From UTCFX2 sp963726375 (lineage in GTDB: Bacteria; Chloroflexota; Anaerolineae; Anaerolineales; UBA4823), in contig CAVSCE010000006.1 of assembly GCA_963726375.1 (NCBI GenBank), forward strand, positions 109,026 through 173,025: a DNA stretch of 64,000 nucleotides, given 5' to 3'. The position numbers and the translations under genes are program-made. A model generated the notes under the pieces. The model was not told the origin of the DNA and searched no databases. It worked only from the letters and a program-made list of their open reading frames with translations. Shown here one piece after another: positions 47,303 to 56,410 of the stretch. Each line of letters starts with the position of its first letter. Positions within the stretch are counted from its first letter, which is position 1.

Positions 47303-48547
47303 ATGGACGATCAAATCCTAATCGGAATTGACATCGGAACTACAAAAATATGCTCCCTGGTCGCTCGGGAAGAGAATCCAGGTCAGCTCCGGATCTTGGG
47401 GGTAGGAATCGAACCTTCCCAGGGTCTCCGCAAGGGTGTAGTAGTGGATCTGGAGGCTGCTGCACAGGCGATCGCACGCTCGGTGGATAAGGCAGAACGT
47501 ACATCTGGTGTGGAGATCCTTTCAGCCTTGGTCAGCCTTGCAGGCTCGAACGTGTCTTCTGTCAACAGTCGTGGGGTTGTAGGGGTCTCAGGTCGGGTGA
47601 TTGACCAAGATGATATTGCCCGAGCGGTAGACGCCGCCAGGGCTGTGGCGATCCCGCATAATCGAGAGATTGTGCATGTTATCCAGCGAGGATTCAATGT
47701 CGATGGTCAAGACGGCATTCGGATGCCGATGGGTATGCATGGATACAGGCTGGAAGTTGAGACGCACATTATCACTGCGACCGCTGCCAGTGTTGAGAAT
47801 TTGCGGCAGTGCGTGGCTGCAGCAGGTGTTGAAGTCGCGCAGTTTGTCCTAAATCCTCTTGCTTCAGCCGAAGTCGTCCTGACTGAGGCAGAACGACAAA
47901 TGGGTGCAGTTGTTTGTGATGTGGGGGGTGGGACTACCGACATGGCCATTTATGTGGATGGCGATGTCTGGCACACAGCTGTGTTATCGGTAGGAGGCAA
48001 TCATATCACTTCAGATATTGCGCAGGTGCTGCATCTACCCAATACTCAAGCAGAAGAGATCAAACTTCAGCACGGTCATGCAAATCCAGCTGAAATCGAT
48101 CCACAGCAATTTTTCAACCTGCGTCCATTTGGAGACCAGGAAATTGTCCAGGCCAGCCACCTGGAATTAGTCCAGATTATCCATGCCAGGGTAGAAGAAA
48201 TATTTGGGATGGTTGTTCAGGAGATAAAAAGATCTGGTTATGATGGGCTGCTTCCTGCGGGTGTTGTCTTGACCGGCGGAGGCAGCGCGCTGCCGGGGAT
48301 CAGGACGATAGCAAGTCAGGTTCTGGGTGTTCCAGTCCGCATCGCCCAGCCGGAACACCTGATCGGAATGACCGACCGGCTCGAATCGCCTGCTTTTTCG
48401 ACAAGTGTTGGTTTACTGCGCTGGGGAATGTTGATGAATGAATTTGCCCCGGAAGGCGAAATCCGGCGTAAGCGCAGCAGGAGCCGAACCGGACAGGGAT
48501 TGGAAGCAGCTCTTTTATCGATTGGGAGCGCGTCAAAGAATGGTTGA
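47303..48547 (+). CDS. ftsA: Cell division protein FtsA
   Basis: Actin-like ATPase that ties FtsZ to the membrane. 414 residues starting MDDQILIGIDIGTTKICSLVA; the upstream ATG at 47279 is less likely because GAGGGAAG lies before 47303. Phosphate loops GIDIGTTKI and VCDVGGGTTDMAIYVDG, 1C-domain block NREIVHVIQRGFNVDGQDGI, and LTGGGSALPGI are typical. The frame is intact. The C-terminal tail is Arg/Ser-rich and I do not see an obvious amphipathic membrane-targeting helix beyond GLEAALLSI. Confidence 0.94.
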   Translation: MDDQILIGIDIGTTKICSLVAREENPGQLRILGVGIEPSQGLRKGVVVDLEAAAQAIARSVDKAERTSGVEILSALVSLAGSNVSSVNSRGVVGVSGRVIDQDDIARAVDAARAVAIPHNREIVHVIQRGFNVDGQDGIRMPMGMHGYRLEVETHIITATAASVENLRQCVAAAGVEVAQFVLNPLASAEVVLTEAERQMGAVVCDVGGGTTDMAIYVDGDVWHTAVLSVGGNHITSDIAQVLHLPNTQAEEIKLQHGHANPAEIDPQQFFNLRPFGDQEIVQASHLELVQIIHARVEEIFGMVVQEIKRSGYDGLLPAGVVLTGGGSALPGIRTIASQVLGVPVRIAQPEHLIGMTDRLESPAFSTSVGLLRWGMLMNEFAPEGEIRRKRSRSRTGQGLEAALLSIGSASKNG

Positions 48548-48695
48548 AGCGCCTATTACCTTAATCCTACCAAATCCAGCTTTTGGCAAGCATCGACGAT
48601 GAATATCGATTAACAGAAAAGTGATTTATCGAGAATTTCGAGAGACAGGTCTTAACAAGAAGCAAAGAAGAATGCATCCTGAATGAGGAGGAAGA

Positions 48696-49835
48696 ATGTC
48701 AAATTTCATCAGTACACCCAATCAGTTAGAATCGTTTGCCAGGATTAAGGTTGTTGGAGTCGGCGGAGGCGGCTGCAATGCAGTAGACCGTATGATCGAT
48801 GAAGGTCTGCAAGGTGTGGACTTCGTCGCTGTTAACACGGACGCACAGGCGCTGCTGCTCTCCAAGGCGAACACCCGTGTTCGAATTGGAGAAAAGCTCA
48901 CTCGTGGGCTGGGCTCCGGCGGGGACCCGGAAGTTGGTTTGAAGGCCACCGAGGAATCAGCAGAGGAGCTGTACGGGGTTCTGAAAAACTCTGACATGGT
49001 TTTTATCACTGCTGGTATGGGTGGCGGTACAGGCACTGGTGGAGCCCCAATCGTTGCACAGATTGCGAAGGAGGTTGGTTCTCTCACTATCGGCGTCGTC
49101 ACACGACCGTTCACATTTGAGGGATCGCGGCGGATCCAATCTGCCGAGAGTGGGATCAGCCGTCTGAAAGAGCAGGCTGATACGCTGATCGTGATCCCGA
49201 ACGACCGGCTTCTCCAGATTGTTGACAAACGCGCCAACCTGCAGACCGCTTTCCGATTAGCTGATGATGTGTTGCGCCAGGGTGTTCAAGGGATCTCCGA
49301 GCTGATTACGATCCCTGGCCTGATCAATCTGGACTTTGCAGATGTTCGGACGATCATGTCGGAAGGGGGAGCGGCATTAATGGCTGTTGGAATGGCCAAG
49401 GGTGAGGATGCGGCTCGAATCGCGGCTGAACAGGCTATCTCCAGCCAGCTGTTAGATATAACGATTGACGGCGCGCGCGGCATCCTGTTCAATGTCACAG
49501 GCGGCCCAGAGCTGACGCTGTTCGATGTAAACCAGGCAGCTGCGATCATCAAGGAGACAGCTCATCCTGAAGTCAATTTGATCTTTGGCGCTGTAATTGA
49601 TCCGACGATGAAGGATCAGGTGCGCATCACCGTGATTGCCACAGGTTTCGAACGTGCTGGTATTCCTCGCAGAATGATCGAGACACCAGTAAATGAACCG
49701 CGGAAGATGGCCGAACCCGAATCCGTCAGCGTGCAGTCGCAGACCAAACAGGCCTTGCGAGAATTTCAACCGAGGACCTACAGCACGGAAGATATCGATA
49801 TCCCGACCTTCCTGCGCAATCGGAACAACCGCTAG
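48696..49835 (+). CDS. ftsZ: Cell division protein FtsZ
   Basis: Tubulin-like GTPase forming the Z ring. 379 residues. KVVGVGGGGCNAVDRMI, the GTP signature AGMGGGTGTGGAPIVAQIA (about residues 105-123), the T7 loop INLDFADVRTIM and the C-terminal peptide DIDIPTFLRNR that binds FtsA/SepF are all present. GAGGAGGAAGA precedes the ATG. It lies 148 bases after ftsA and is the last dcw gene. Confidence 0.97.
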   Translation: MSNFISTPNQLESFARIKVVGVGGGGCNAVDRMIDEGLQGVDFVAVNTDAQALLLSKANTRVRIGEKLTRGLGSGGDPEVGLKATEESAEELYGVLKNSDMVFITAGMGGGTGTGGAPIVAQIAKEVGSLTIGVVTRPFTFEGSRRIQSAESGISRLKEQADTLIVIPNDRLLQIVDKRANLQTAFRLADDVLRQGVQGISELITIPGLINLDFADVRTIMSEGGAALMAVGMAKGEDAARIAAEQAISSQLLDITIDGARGILFNVTGGPELTLFDVNQAAAIIKETAHPEVNLIFGAVIDPTMKDQVRITVIATGFERAGIPRRMIETPVNEPRKMAEPESVSVQSQTKQALREFQPRTYSTEDIDIPTFLRNRNNR

Positions 49836-49887
49836 ACGATCATGTCATTTGGCGGCATATTGTCGCTCTGGAAAGTATTAACAATAA

Positions 49888-49913
49888 ATCTCCGGAATCC
49901 TCCTCCCGGAGAT
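49888..49913 (+). terminator. Weak terminator-like hairpin after ftsZ
   Basis: ATCTCCGG (49888-49895) pairs perfectly with CCGGAGAT (49906-49913) around a 10-base loop. It is 52 bases after the ftsZ stop. No T run follows (TAGATCTTG), so termination is uncertain. Confidence 0.35.
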
Positions 49914-49991
49914 TAGATCTTGCCCGTTTGCAGATAGGCAGGTCACTTTCAGCTCCATCGTGTGCCTTCGCGTGGAGCAGCAAATGGGAAA

Positions 49992-50027
49992 GGGTAAAGC
50001 CTGGCGAATAGTCGCCAGGCCTTACCC
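49992..50027. terminator. Very stable 16-bp hairpin downstream of ftsZ
   Basis: The arm 49992-50007 (GGGTAAAGCCTGGCGA) pairs with 50012-50027 (TCGCCAGGCCTTACCC) with one A-C mismatch and a 4-base loop ATAG. It is followed by AGCCAGTTTTGAAAAAG, a weak T tract. It may end the dcw transcript or be part of a structured RNA. Confidence 0.5.
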
Positions 50028-50242
50028 AGCCAGTTTTGAAAAAGATGAAGGTTGTTTCGTGCAGCGGGGGCCACAACTCACAAATACATCGCCGCCTGGC
50101 CTTGGTTTGCCGATGATAAAATCTCGATCACGAAGAGATAGGGATCTGGTTGCTTTGAAAACTCTTACGTAGAATGGAGATCAATAATGGCGGCGCTTGC
50201 ACAATTCCCTGGATTTCTAATCTATTTTCCGCAAAAATTCCC

Positions 50243-50272
50243 TTGCCATTTTAATTATGAATATGCTAGAAT
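50243..50272 (+). promoter_or_regulatory. Promoter for nrdR-nrdJ
   Basis: TTGCCA (50243-50248), an 18-base spacer and TAGAAT (50267-50272) with the extended -10 element TGC immediately before it. It lies 91 bases upstream of the nrdR ATG. The near-palindrome CCACCTATATCTAAGGGTG at 50283-50301 is just downstream and loosely resembles an NrdR box. Confidence 0.6.
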
Positions 50273-50362
50273 TCTCCCCACTCCACCTATATCTAAGGGT
50301 GAGCAGCAAGGCAACCCCCAACAATAGCGGTTACATTTGTTCTAAATAGGATCAGGGGTCCC

Positions 50363-50813
50363 ATGCGATGTCCATATTGTAAAAACCTGAGCTCTCGGGT
50401 CATTGACACGTCTCACAACTCACGCGGTGGTGTTCGCCGCAGGCGTGAGTGTGAAAGCTGTAAGCAGCGTTTCAGCACCTACGAACGACCGATCCTGGCA
50501 ACCCCGCTGATCGTCAAGCAGGATGGTTCGCGTGAAGAATTCGATCGCGAGAAATTGATGCGCGGCATCCGAATCTCCTGTGCAAAAAGACCGGTGTCTG
50601 CGGCGGACATTGAACGCCTGGTCGGTGAAATTGAAGTCAACACTTCAAGCGATGGGGAGAGCTGAAGTGTCGTCACGCGTGATTGGAGATATGGTCATTT
50701 CAGGCCTGAAAGGGCTGGACCATGTTGCGTATATTCGATATGCCATTGTTTATCTTGGACTGGATGATCTAAAATCCATCCGAAGCGAGATAGACCGCTT
50801 ATTGGAAAGCTGA
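50363..50813 (+). CDS. nrdR: Transcriptional repressor NrdR, one frameshift
   Basis: Zinc-ribbon/ATP-cone repressor of ribonucleotide reductase genes. N-terminal zinc ribbon MRCPYCKNLSSRVIDT...RRRECESCKQRFSTYE (two CxxC pairs), followed by the ATP-cone (VKQDGSREEFDREKLMRGIRISCAKRPVS). After a shift near 50640 the remainder reads VSSRVIGDMVISGLKGLDHVAYIRYAIVYLGLDDL to 50813. Corrected length of about 149 residues is standard. It directly precedes nrdJ, its expected target. Confidence 0.94.
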
Positions 50814-50880
50814 CCTGGATCGAGTCTTCTCAGCAGATTTGTTCTTATCGGTTCGAGGCGACAGGACTGGAGGTAAATAA

Positions 50881-53481
50881 ATGACGAATCATGGATCTGA
50901 TCCTTTGCAGATAGCAAGTGGTTTGCCGTACACACCCATCTTACCGGGGGACCTGCCGGATGTTGAATTAACGGAGAATGCTAGACAGGTGCTTGTTCGC
51001 AGGTACGTTCGGCGTGGTAAGGACCAGCAGCCGACCGAAAGTGTCGAAGAAATGTTCTGGCGCGTCGCCTATCATGTTGCTTCCAGCGAGGCAGTTTGGG
51101 ACGACGATGTAACACAAAGGGCACATGATTTCTATAAGCTTCTTTCCTCCAAGCGTTTCTTTCCTAACTCGCCAACTTTCACCGGGGCAGGGACACCTCT
51201 TGGACAATTAGCTGCTTGTTTTGTCCTGCCAATCAGTGACGATATGGGTCGCGATCCTGCAGGGATTTTCCAGACCTTGCGCGATGCTGCTTTGATCCAG
51301 CAGACAGGTGGGGGAAATGGTTTTTCTTTTTCACGCTTACGTCCAAAAGGTGCTCTGGTTAAAACGTCTGCTGGACAGGCGACCGGTCCTGTCGGTTTTT
51401 TGCGCGTGTATGATATCGCCTTCGGTGAGATTGCTCAGGGGGGCACGCGTCGCGGTGCAAACATGGCTGTTTTGAGGGTAGATCATCCTGACATCGAGGA
51501 ATTTATTTCCTGCAAAACAGACGAAAATGCAATTACAAATTTTAACATCTCTGTCGGAATCACAGACGCTTTCATGCGAGCAGTCGTTGATGACGCAGAT
51601 TGGGATTTGCGATTTCCAGATGTAAATTTCGAAGCTTATAAGGGATTTAAAGGGACAATCGAACAGGCTGAAGCAGCAGGACTGCCGGTTAAGGTTTATC
51701 GTACAGTTCGCGCCCGCGCATTGTTCGAAAAAATCGTTCGCCAGGCGCACCATAACGGCGAACCAGGTGTGCTTTTTCTCGATGCAGCAAATCGGTCGAA
51801 CCCTGTTCCGCACCTTTATCAGCTGGAGGCTACCAATCCTTGTGGGGAGCAGTTCTTAGGACCGTACGAAAACTGCTGCCTTGGTTCGATCAATTTAGCA
51901 CAGCATTTCGGAGCGGATGGTGCGGTTGATTGGAATAAACTCCAACGCAGTGTCGAGCTCTCCACGATATTTCTGGATGATGTCGTTGATGCTAACGCCT
52001 ATGTGCCGGCTGTACCGCAGTTGAATATGGCTGCCCGTGACGCTCGCCGGATAGGACTTGGCATCATGGGGTTGGGTGATTTAATGTACCATGTCGGCGT
52101 GCGCTATGGGTCGGATGATGGTCAGGAGTTTGCAGCTCAGGTGATGGAGTTCGTCCGGTTCCACGCAATGAAGACCAGCATTGAGCTGGCAAGACAGCGC
52201 GGGCCATTCCCGGCGATAAAAGGCAGCATCTATGATCCAGTGGCTCACAATTGGAGTCCGCCGTGCCCGCAAAAAGCATACGTCCGGGATTGGAATCGTC
52301 CTGATCTCGACTGGGATTCGCTCGTTCAGGATATTCGGAATCATGGAATTCGAAATGCTGCCCAAACAACAATCGCTCCTACTGGAACAATCGCAACAGT
52401 AGCAGGTTGTGAAGGCTATGGCTGTGAGCCTGTTTTTGCACTGGCATATATCCGCCATGTGAATGACAACGGGCGTGACCTTGAGCTGACTTATGCCAGC
52501 CCGCTCTTTGATAAGGCTCTCATCCAGGCTGGCCTGGATGAGACAACTCGATCACGAATTGTTGATCATGTAATGGAGCTCGGTACATGTCAGGGGTTGG
52601 AGGAAGTTCCAGAATCAGTCCGCGAGATATTTGTCGTATCTCAGGATATCAGCGCAGAAGAACATGTGCTGATGCAAGCGTCCCTGCAGACCTTTGTAGA
52701 CAACAGTCTCAGCAAGACGATCAACTTCCCTGAAACTGCGAATGAGCGCGATGTTGCTTATGCTTATCAGCTTGCCTGGGAGCTCGGATGTAAAGGGATT
52801 ACAGTCTACGTCACGGGTTCACGCCAGAAGGTAGTGCTTGAGACAAAAGCGACTGCAAAGCAAAAACAACAGCCAGCTCTGATCTCACCTGCATCAGAAC
52901 CGGACCAGCTACCGCACATGCATGATAAGAAAAAGCCGCGACCAGAGCTTTTACCTGGATACACTTTCAGCGTCGGAACACCGCTCGGGAAGGCTTTTAT
53001 CACGATAAACGAAAATGGGGGTAAGCAGCCGTTTGAGGTTTTCATAAATACGGCGAAAGCTGGCTCAGATACAGCGGCGGTTTCTGAGGCGATCGGCCGG
53101 TTAATCTCCTATATCCTGCGCCTTCCGTCATCAGTTGCACCTCGTGAACGCCTGAAAGAAGTCTGGCATCAGCTCAACGGGATTGGAGGCGGCCGACCGC
53201 TCGGATTTGGCCCGAACCGTGTCCGTTCTTTACCTGATGGAGTCGCGCGCGCGTTAGGAGAGTACCTCTCGCAAACGGGTGAGCAGGTTGTCGAAGAAGA
53301 ACAAAAAGAATATAAACCAGGCGGAAATGGCTTTAATTTACTTCAGGAGACCGCCGGTGGATCGGCAAGCGAACCGCAAGGCAGCCGGATTGGCGATTTA
53401 TGTCCTGAATGCGGGCAAGCAGCAGTCGTGAATGAAGAGGGATGTAGGAAATGTTATGCCTGTGGTTTCAGTGAATGTTGA
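50881..53481 (+). CDS. nrdJ: Adenosylcobalamin-dependent (class II) ribonucleotide reductase
   Basis: Makes deoxynucleotides with a B12-generated thiyl radical, with or without oxygen. 866 residues, intact. Active-site Cys in GQLAACFVLPISDD (about residue 113), the NPCGE motif in EATNPCGEQFLGPYENCCLGSINLA (Cys about residue 321), TIAPTGTIATVAGCEGYGCEPVFAL, and the phosphate-site region KTINFPETA. The C-terminal zinc-ribbon-like tail LCPECGQAAVVNEEGCRKCYACGFSEC probably passes electrons from thioredoxin. GGAGGTAAATAA precedes the ATG, and a terminator follows. Confidence 0.96.
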   Translation: MTNHGSDPLQIASGLPYTPILPGDLPDVELTENARQVLVRRYVRRGKDQQPTESVEEMFWRVAYHVASSEAVWDDDVTQRAHDFYKLLSSKRFFPNSPTFTGAGTPLGQLAACFVLPISDDMGRDPAGIFQTLRDAALIQQTGGGNGFSFSRLRPKGALVKTSAGQATGPVGFLRVYDIAFGEIAQGGTRRGANMAVLRVDHPDIEEFISCKTDENAITNFNISVGITDAFMRAVVDDADWDLRFPDVNFEAYKGFKGTIEQAEAAGLPVKVYRTVRARALFEKIVRQAHHNGEPGVLFLDAANRSNPVPHLYQLEATNPCGEQFLGPYENCCLGSINLAQHFGADGAVDWNKLQRSVELSTIFLDDVVDANAYVPAVPQLNMAARDARRIGLGIMGLGDLMYHVGVRYGSDDGQEFAAQVMEFVRFHAMKTSIELARQRGPFPAIKGSIYDPVAHNWSPPCPQKAYVRDWNRPDLDWDSLVQDIRNHGIRNAAQTTIAPTGTIATVAGCEGYGCEPVFALAYIRHVNDNGRDLELTYASPLFDKALIQAGLDETTRSRIVDHVMELGTCQGLEEVPESVREIFVVSQDISAEEHVLMQASLQTFVDNSLSKTINFPETANERDVAYAYQLAWELGCKGITVYVTGSRQKVVLETKATAKQKQQPALISPASEPDQLPHMHDKKKPRPELLPGYTFSVGTPLGKAFITINENGGKQPFEVFINTAKAGSDTAAVSEAIGRLISYILRLPSSVAPRERLKEVWHQLNGIGGGRPLGFGPNRVRSLPDGVARALGEYLSQTGEQVVEEEQKEYKPGGNGFNLLQETAGGSASEPQGSRIGDLCPECGQAAVVNEEGCRKCYACGFSEC

Positions 53482-53536
53482 GAGTGACTAAGCTAAATTG
53501 AATTGTTAACCAGGACACTCGTTTGCTATCACATAA

Positions 53537-53566
53537 GGCAGGCTTACAAGCCTGTCTTTCTCTTTT
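53537..53566 (+). terminator. Rho-independent terminator after nrdJ
   Basis: GGCAGGCT (53537-53544), tetraloop TACA, AGCCTGTC (53549-53556) with one G-U pair, then TTTCTCTTTT. It lies 56 bases after the nrdJ stop. Confidence 0.75.
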
Positions 53567-53605
53567 ATAGAGAATCTGTTTTAAAGTAAACCTTCGACTT
53601 TACAA

Positions 53606-53638
53606 ATAACATATGTTATAAATAACATATGTTATAAT
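53606..53638 (+). promoter_or_regulatory. Two identical palindromic operators plus -10 box ahead of padR
   Basis: ATAACATATGTTAT occurs twice, at 53606-53619 and 53622-53635 (16-base period), each a perfect palindrome. A TATAAT at 53633-53638 overlaps the second copy. This is a likely autoregulatory PadR operator (PadR sites are inverted repeats around an AT-rich core). Confidence 0.75.
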
Positions 53639-53673
53639 GATAATTGAATTTCAATCTTTTTTCGGAGATCACA

Positions 53674-54214
53674 ATGACAATCCGATTCGCAATTCTTGGG
53701 CTATTGAGCCGCCAACCACTCTCGGGATATGACATTAAAAAAATCATCGCCGATTCTGCATCTCTGTATTGGTCGGGCAATAACAATCAGATCTACACCA
53801 CCCTGATTCAGCTCAACAAAGAAGATCTCGTCGCTTTCGAAGTGATCACGCAGGACTATGTTCCTTCGAAAAAGGTTTATTCCATCACCCAATTAGGATT
53901 AGAGGAATTGCGGAAATGGTTAAATTCCCCAATCGATCCTCCTGAGATGCACAACACATTTCTGGTTCGGCTCACCTGGGCTGATTTGCTGACAAAGGAG
54001 GAATTGAATAATTTGCTGGATAATTATGAGGAAGAGGTCCGCGTACAGGGATTGATGATCAAAGAAAAAATCCGACGAACAGACGGAAATCGAGGATCAA
54101 AACAGCCAGGCTGTACGATTTTCTAGGCTGGTGTCTCAAAATCTCATTATGTTTTACGAGAATGAGCTGAACTGGCTGAGATCCCTTCGTCAGAACCTGG
54201 AGAATCCTGGGTAA
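53674..54214 (+). CDS. PadR-family transcriptional regulator, one frameshift
   Basis: Winged-helix repressor of about 180 residues. The start MTIRFAILGLLSRQPLSGYDIKKII is the PadR opening; YWSGNNNQIYTTLIQLNKEDLVAFEV and KKVYSITQLGLEELRKWL complete the winged helix, followed by a helical dimerisation domain. After a shift near 54075 the frame continues DQNSQAVRFSRLVSQNLIMFYENELNWLRSLRQNL to 54214. GGAGATCACA precedes the ATG. Target is probably its own promoter and the DUF4180 gene. Confidence 0.88.
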
Positions 54215-54228
54215 ATTTTGGAGAAAAT

Positions 54229-54600
54229 ATGTTTTCACAAAATCAATATCGACTTATCACCGGTCATGAAAACAGCTTTATCGAATGCCTGCCTCTGGCA
54301 GGTGTGATTGCCTCGGAGCAAGATGCATTAGAATGGGTGGCGGTCTGCGGAGAAAATAGTACAGATCGATTGCTGATTGGAAGTGAGAATCTGAGTGATG
54401 AATTCTTCGACCTCAGCACCACGCTGGCCGGGATGATCTTGTTGAAATTTTCCAATTATCGAATTCGGGCTGCGGCATTGCTGCCCCCCGAGCGGGTAAC
54501 TCATGGAAAATTCCCTGAGATGGTTGTTGAGACAAATCGGGGAAATCTGTTTCGGATTTATTTTGATCGATCGCTAGCCGAAGCGTGGCTGCTGGAATAA
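54229..54600 (+). CDS. DUF4180-like protein
   Basis: 123 residues. The pattern SEQDALEWVAVCGENSTDRLLIGSENLSDEFFDLSTTLAGMILLKFSNYRIRAA...VVETNRGN resembles the DUF4180 family (DALxL...LxxxFFxLxTxxAGxILxKFxNYRxR...xExNRG), whose function is unknown. It starts 14 bases after padR, with GGAG upstream, and is probably controlled by it, an association that I recall for this family. Confidence 0.7.
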   Translation: MFSQNQYRLITGHENSFIECLPLAGVIASEQDALEWVAVCGENSTDRLLIGSENLSDEFFDLSTTLAGMILLKFSNYRIRAAALLPPERVTHGKFPEMVVETNRGNLFRIYFDRSLAEAWLLE

Positions 54601-54675
54601 AGCACGGATCCGAATTTCCTCCCAACGGGTTTAAGCGCAATGGAGCAGGAAAGCATGGGCAGAGAGGAAGAACGT

Positions 54676-55520
54676 ATGGAAGAATACAAGGTATTTAAAT
54701 CACTCCCTTGGCAGGGATGCCATCCTGGATACTTATGACAAGATCCTCACAAGGTGGCCCCTGCCTTACGAAGAGTTTTCGATTTCCACAGGACTCGGTC
54801 AGACCCATATCATTGCCTGCGGAGGCGAAGAAAAACCACCGCTAGTTTTGCTGCATGGATCGAGCTCGAACGCGCTGATGTGGATAGGCGATGTGGTCGA
54901 ATATAGCCAGGATTATCGAGTCTATGCCTTGGACATCCCCGGCGAACCCGGAAAAAGTGCTGAGATACAGACCCGAGCTGAGTGGAGATGGATATTCGAA
55001 TTGGTTAGCTGAGATCCTAGATCAACTTAAAATCAACAAAACAGCAATGATCGGAATTTCTTTAGGCGGTTTTCTGGCACTTAAATATGCGACGACCAGA
55101 CCCGACCAAGTCTCCAAGCTGGTCTTGCTTTGCCCGGCGGGAGTAGTTAAACAAAGGATATCCTTTCTTGTAAAAGCCCTATTTTTAGCGCCGTTTGGAA
55201 ATGCAGGGCGCAAACGGTTAATCAAGTTGGTTTACGGAAACCAGACCATTGAGGAAGAGACCTTAGCCTACACCATGCTGATCGCTGAGAATTTCAATCC
55301 CCGCATGGAAGTCATCCCGATCCTGAATGATGAGTTGATCAGCCGGATCTCATGTCCTGTTCTGCTCATCGTTGGAGAAAATGATGTCCTCATAAATGCT
55401 GGAAAGACTGCTGGGCGATTGAGAGAACTGCTCCCTACTTCAGAGGTCCTGATACTGCCCGATGCGGGTCATGTCTTAATCGGGCTTCAGAAACGGATAC
55501 AGGAATTTCTTCTCGATTGA
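54676..55520 (+). CDS. Alpha/beta-fold hydrolase, two frameshifts
   Basis: Serine hydrolase of about 280 residues. The N-terminus MEEYKVFKSL is in one frame, then the frame changes near 54705 to give LDTYDKILTRWPLPYEEFSISTGLGQTHIIACGGEEKPPLVLLHGSSSNALMW (oxyanion HGS) and VYALDIPGEPGKS. After another change near 54960 come MIGISLGGFLALKYA (nucleophile Ser in GxSxG), ISCPVLLIVGENDVLI (Asp) and DAGHVLIG (His). Substrate unknown. Confidence 0.85.
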
Positions 55521-55590
55521 GACAATCTAGGAAGAAATTGAAGAATTTTCAATTATATTCACCTGTAGAATCGGGCAAACCAATCCGGTC

Positions 55591-55619
55591 TTGTTTGAGG
55601 CAGTCTGTTGTGCTATAGT
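55591..55619 (+). promoter_or_regulatory. Promoter for the deoxynucleoside kinase gene
   Basis: TTGTTT (55591-55596), a 17-base spacer and TATAGT (55614-55619) preceded by TGC (extended -10). It lies 92 bases before the ATG at 55712, in a 191-base gap. Confidence 0.6.
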
Positions 55620-55711
55620 TCAGTTGGATTATTGTGAAAAATTTCCTACCAGTGGCCTTTATCGGAGAAAAAACATAAACAAACCAAACTAACGATTGTT
55701 AGGAGATCAGG

Positions 55712-56347
55712 ATGGTCAAGAGGACGATTGTTGTCGCGGGGAATATTGGCGCAGGTAAGACATCTTTAACCGAAAGGCTTGGCGCCCGCCTGGGTTGGCA
55801 GACAGCTTTTGAATCGGTCTCGGATAATCCCTATCTGGCGGATTTTTATGCGAATATGAGCGTCTGGTCTTTCCATTTGCAGGTGTTCTTTCTTGGACAC
55901 CGGGCGAAACAATACCTGGCATTGACGAGCGCTCCCCAGTCGTGCATTTTTGATCGAAGCATTTATGAAGATGCCTATATCTTTGTCAGGGCGCTCAATC
56001 AAATGGGTAACCTCTCAGAGCGGGATTATCTTTCTTACCGGACCGTATTCGATCTGGTCGTTTCACGCTTGCCAGCCCCGGATTTGTTGATCTATCTCAA
56101 TGCACCCGTTAAGGTCATCTACCAACGCATCCTCAGCCGCGGCAGGGCGATAGAGAGCGGGATAACACCTGAATACTTGAGCCTGCTCGATTCTTTTTAC
56201 AAAGATTGGATGGATGTTTTTGATGTCTGCCCGGTGCTCACAATCCGTACCGACGATCTGGACTTTGTCCACAAATCCGGTCACCTGGACATTGTTGTCC
56301 AACGCATCCAGGAGAAACTGGCAGGTCGTGAAGAAGTCGTTTTTTAG
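55712..56347 (+). CDS. Deoxynucleoside kinase (dAK/dGK type)
   Basis: Salvage kinase phosphorylating deoxynucleosides. 211 residues. P-loop VVAGNIGAGKTSLTERLG (about residues 7-24), the ESVSDNPYLADFYANMSVWSFHLQVFFLGHR substrate/dimer block, the DRS motif in FDRSIYEDAYIFV, DLLIYLNAPVKVIYQRILSRGRAIE and a LID region. Best matched by bacterial dAK/dGK-type enzymes; base specificity cannot be told. AGGAGATCAGG precedes the ATG. Its own promoter suggests it is expressed apart from nrdJ. Confidence 0.9.
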   Translation: MVKRTIVVAGNIGAGKTSLTERLGARLGWQTAFESVSDNPYLADFYANMSVWSFHLQVFFLGHRAKQYLALTSAPQSCIFDRSIYEDAYIFVRALNQMGNLSERDYLSYRTVFDLVVSRLPAPDLLIYLNAPVKVIYQRILSRGRAIESGITPEYLSLLDSFYKDWMDVFDVCPVLTIRTDDLDFVHKSGHLDIVVQRIQEKLAGREEVVF

Positions 56348-56410
56348 TTTTCAGGAACCATAGGGGAACACATCTGGAAGAAATTCCGTCCTATAGATGG
56401 AACTCACCCA

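Larger units (their letters stand above)
49836..50362. other. 527-base region after ftsZ with two hairpins and the nrdR promoter
   Basis: No convincing gene. It holds an 8-bp stem (49888-49895 with 49906-49913), a 16-bp stem (49992-50027), and a promoter at 50243-50272 for nrdR. A short open frame at 49960-50172 has no recognisable family and crosses the long hairpin, so I do not call it. No tRNA or cobalamin-riboswitch core was found. Confidence 0.55.

Noticed and set aside
49960..50172. Short plus-strand open frame of 70 codons after ftsZ
   Set aside because: No family resemblance, no good ribosome-binding site, and it crosses the strong hairpin at 49992-50027.
50041..50360. Possible cobalamin riboswitch ahead of the B12-dependent reductase
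   Set aside because: No B12-box-like core (GCCACTG with the conserved upstream elements) could be found, and the gene directly downstream is nrdR.
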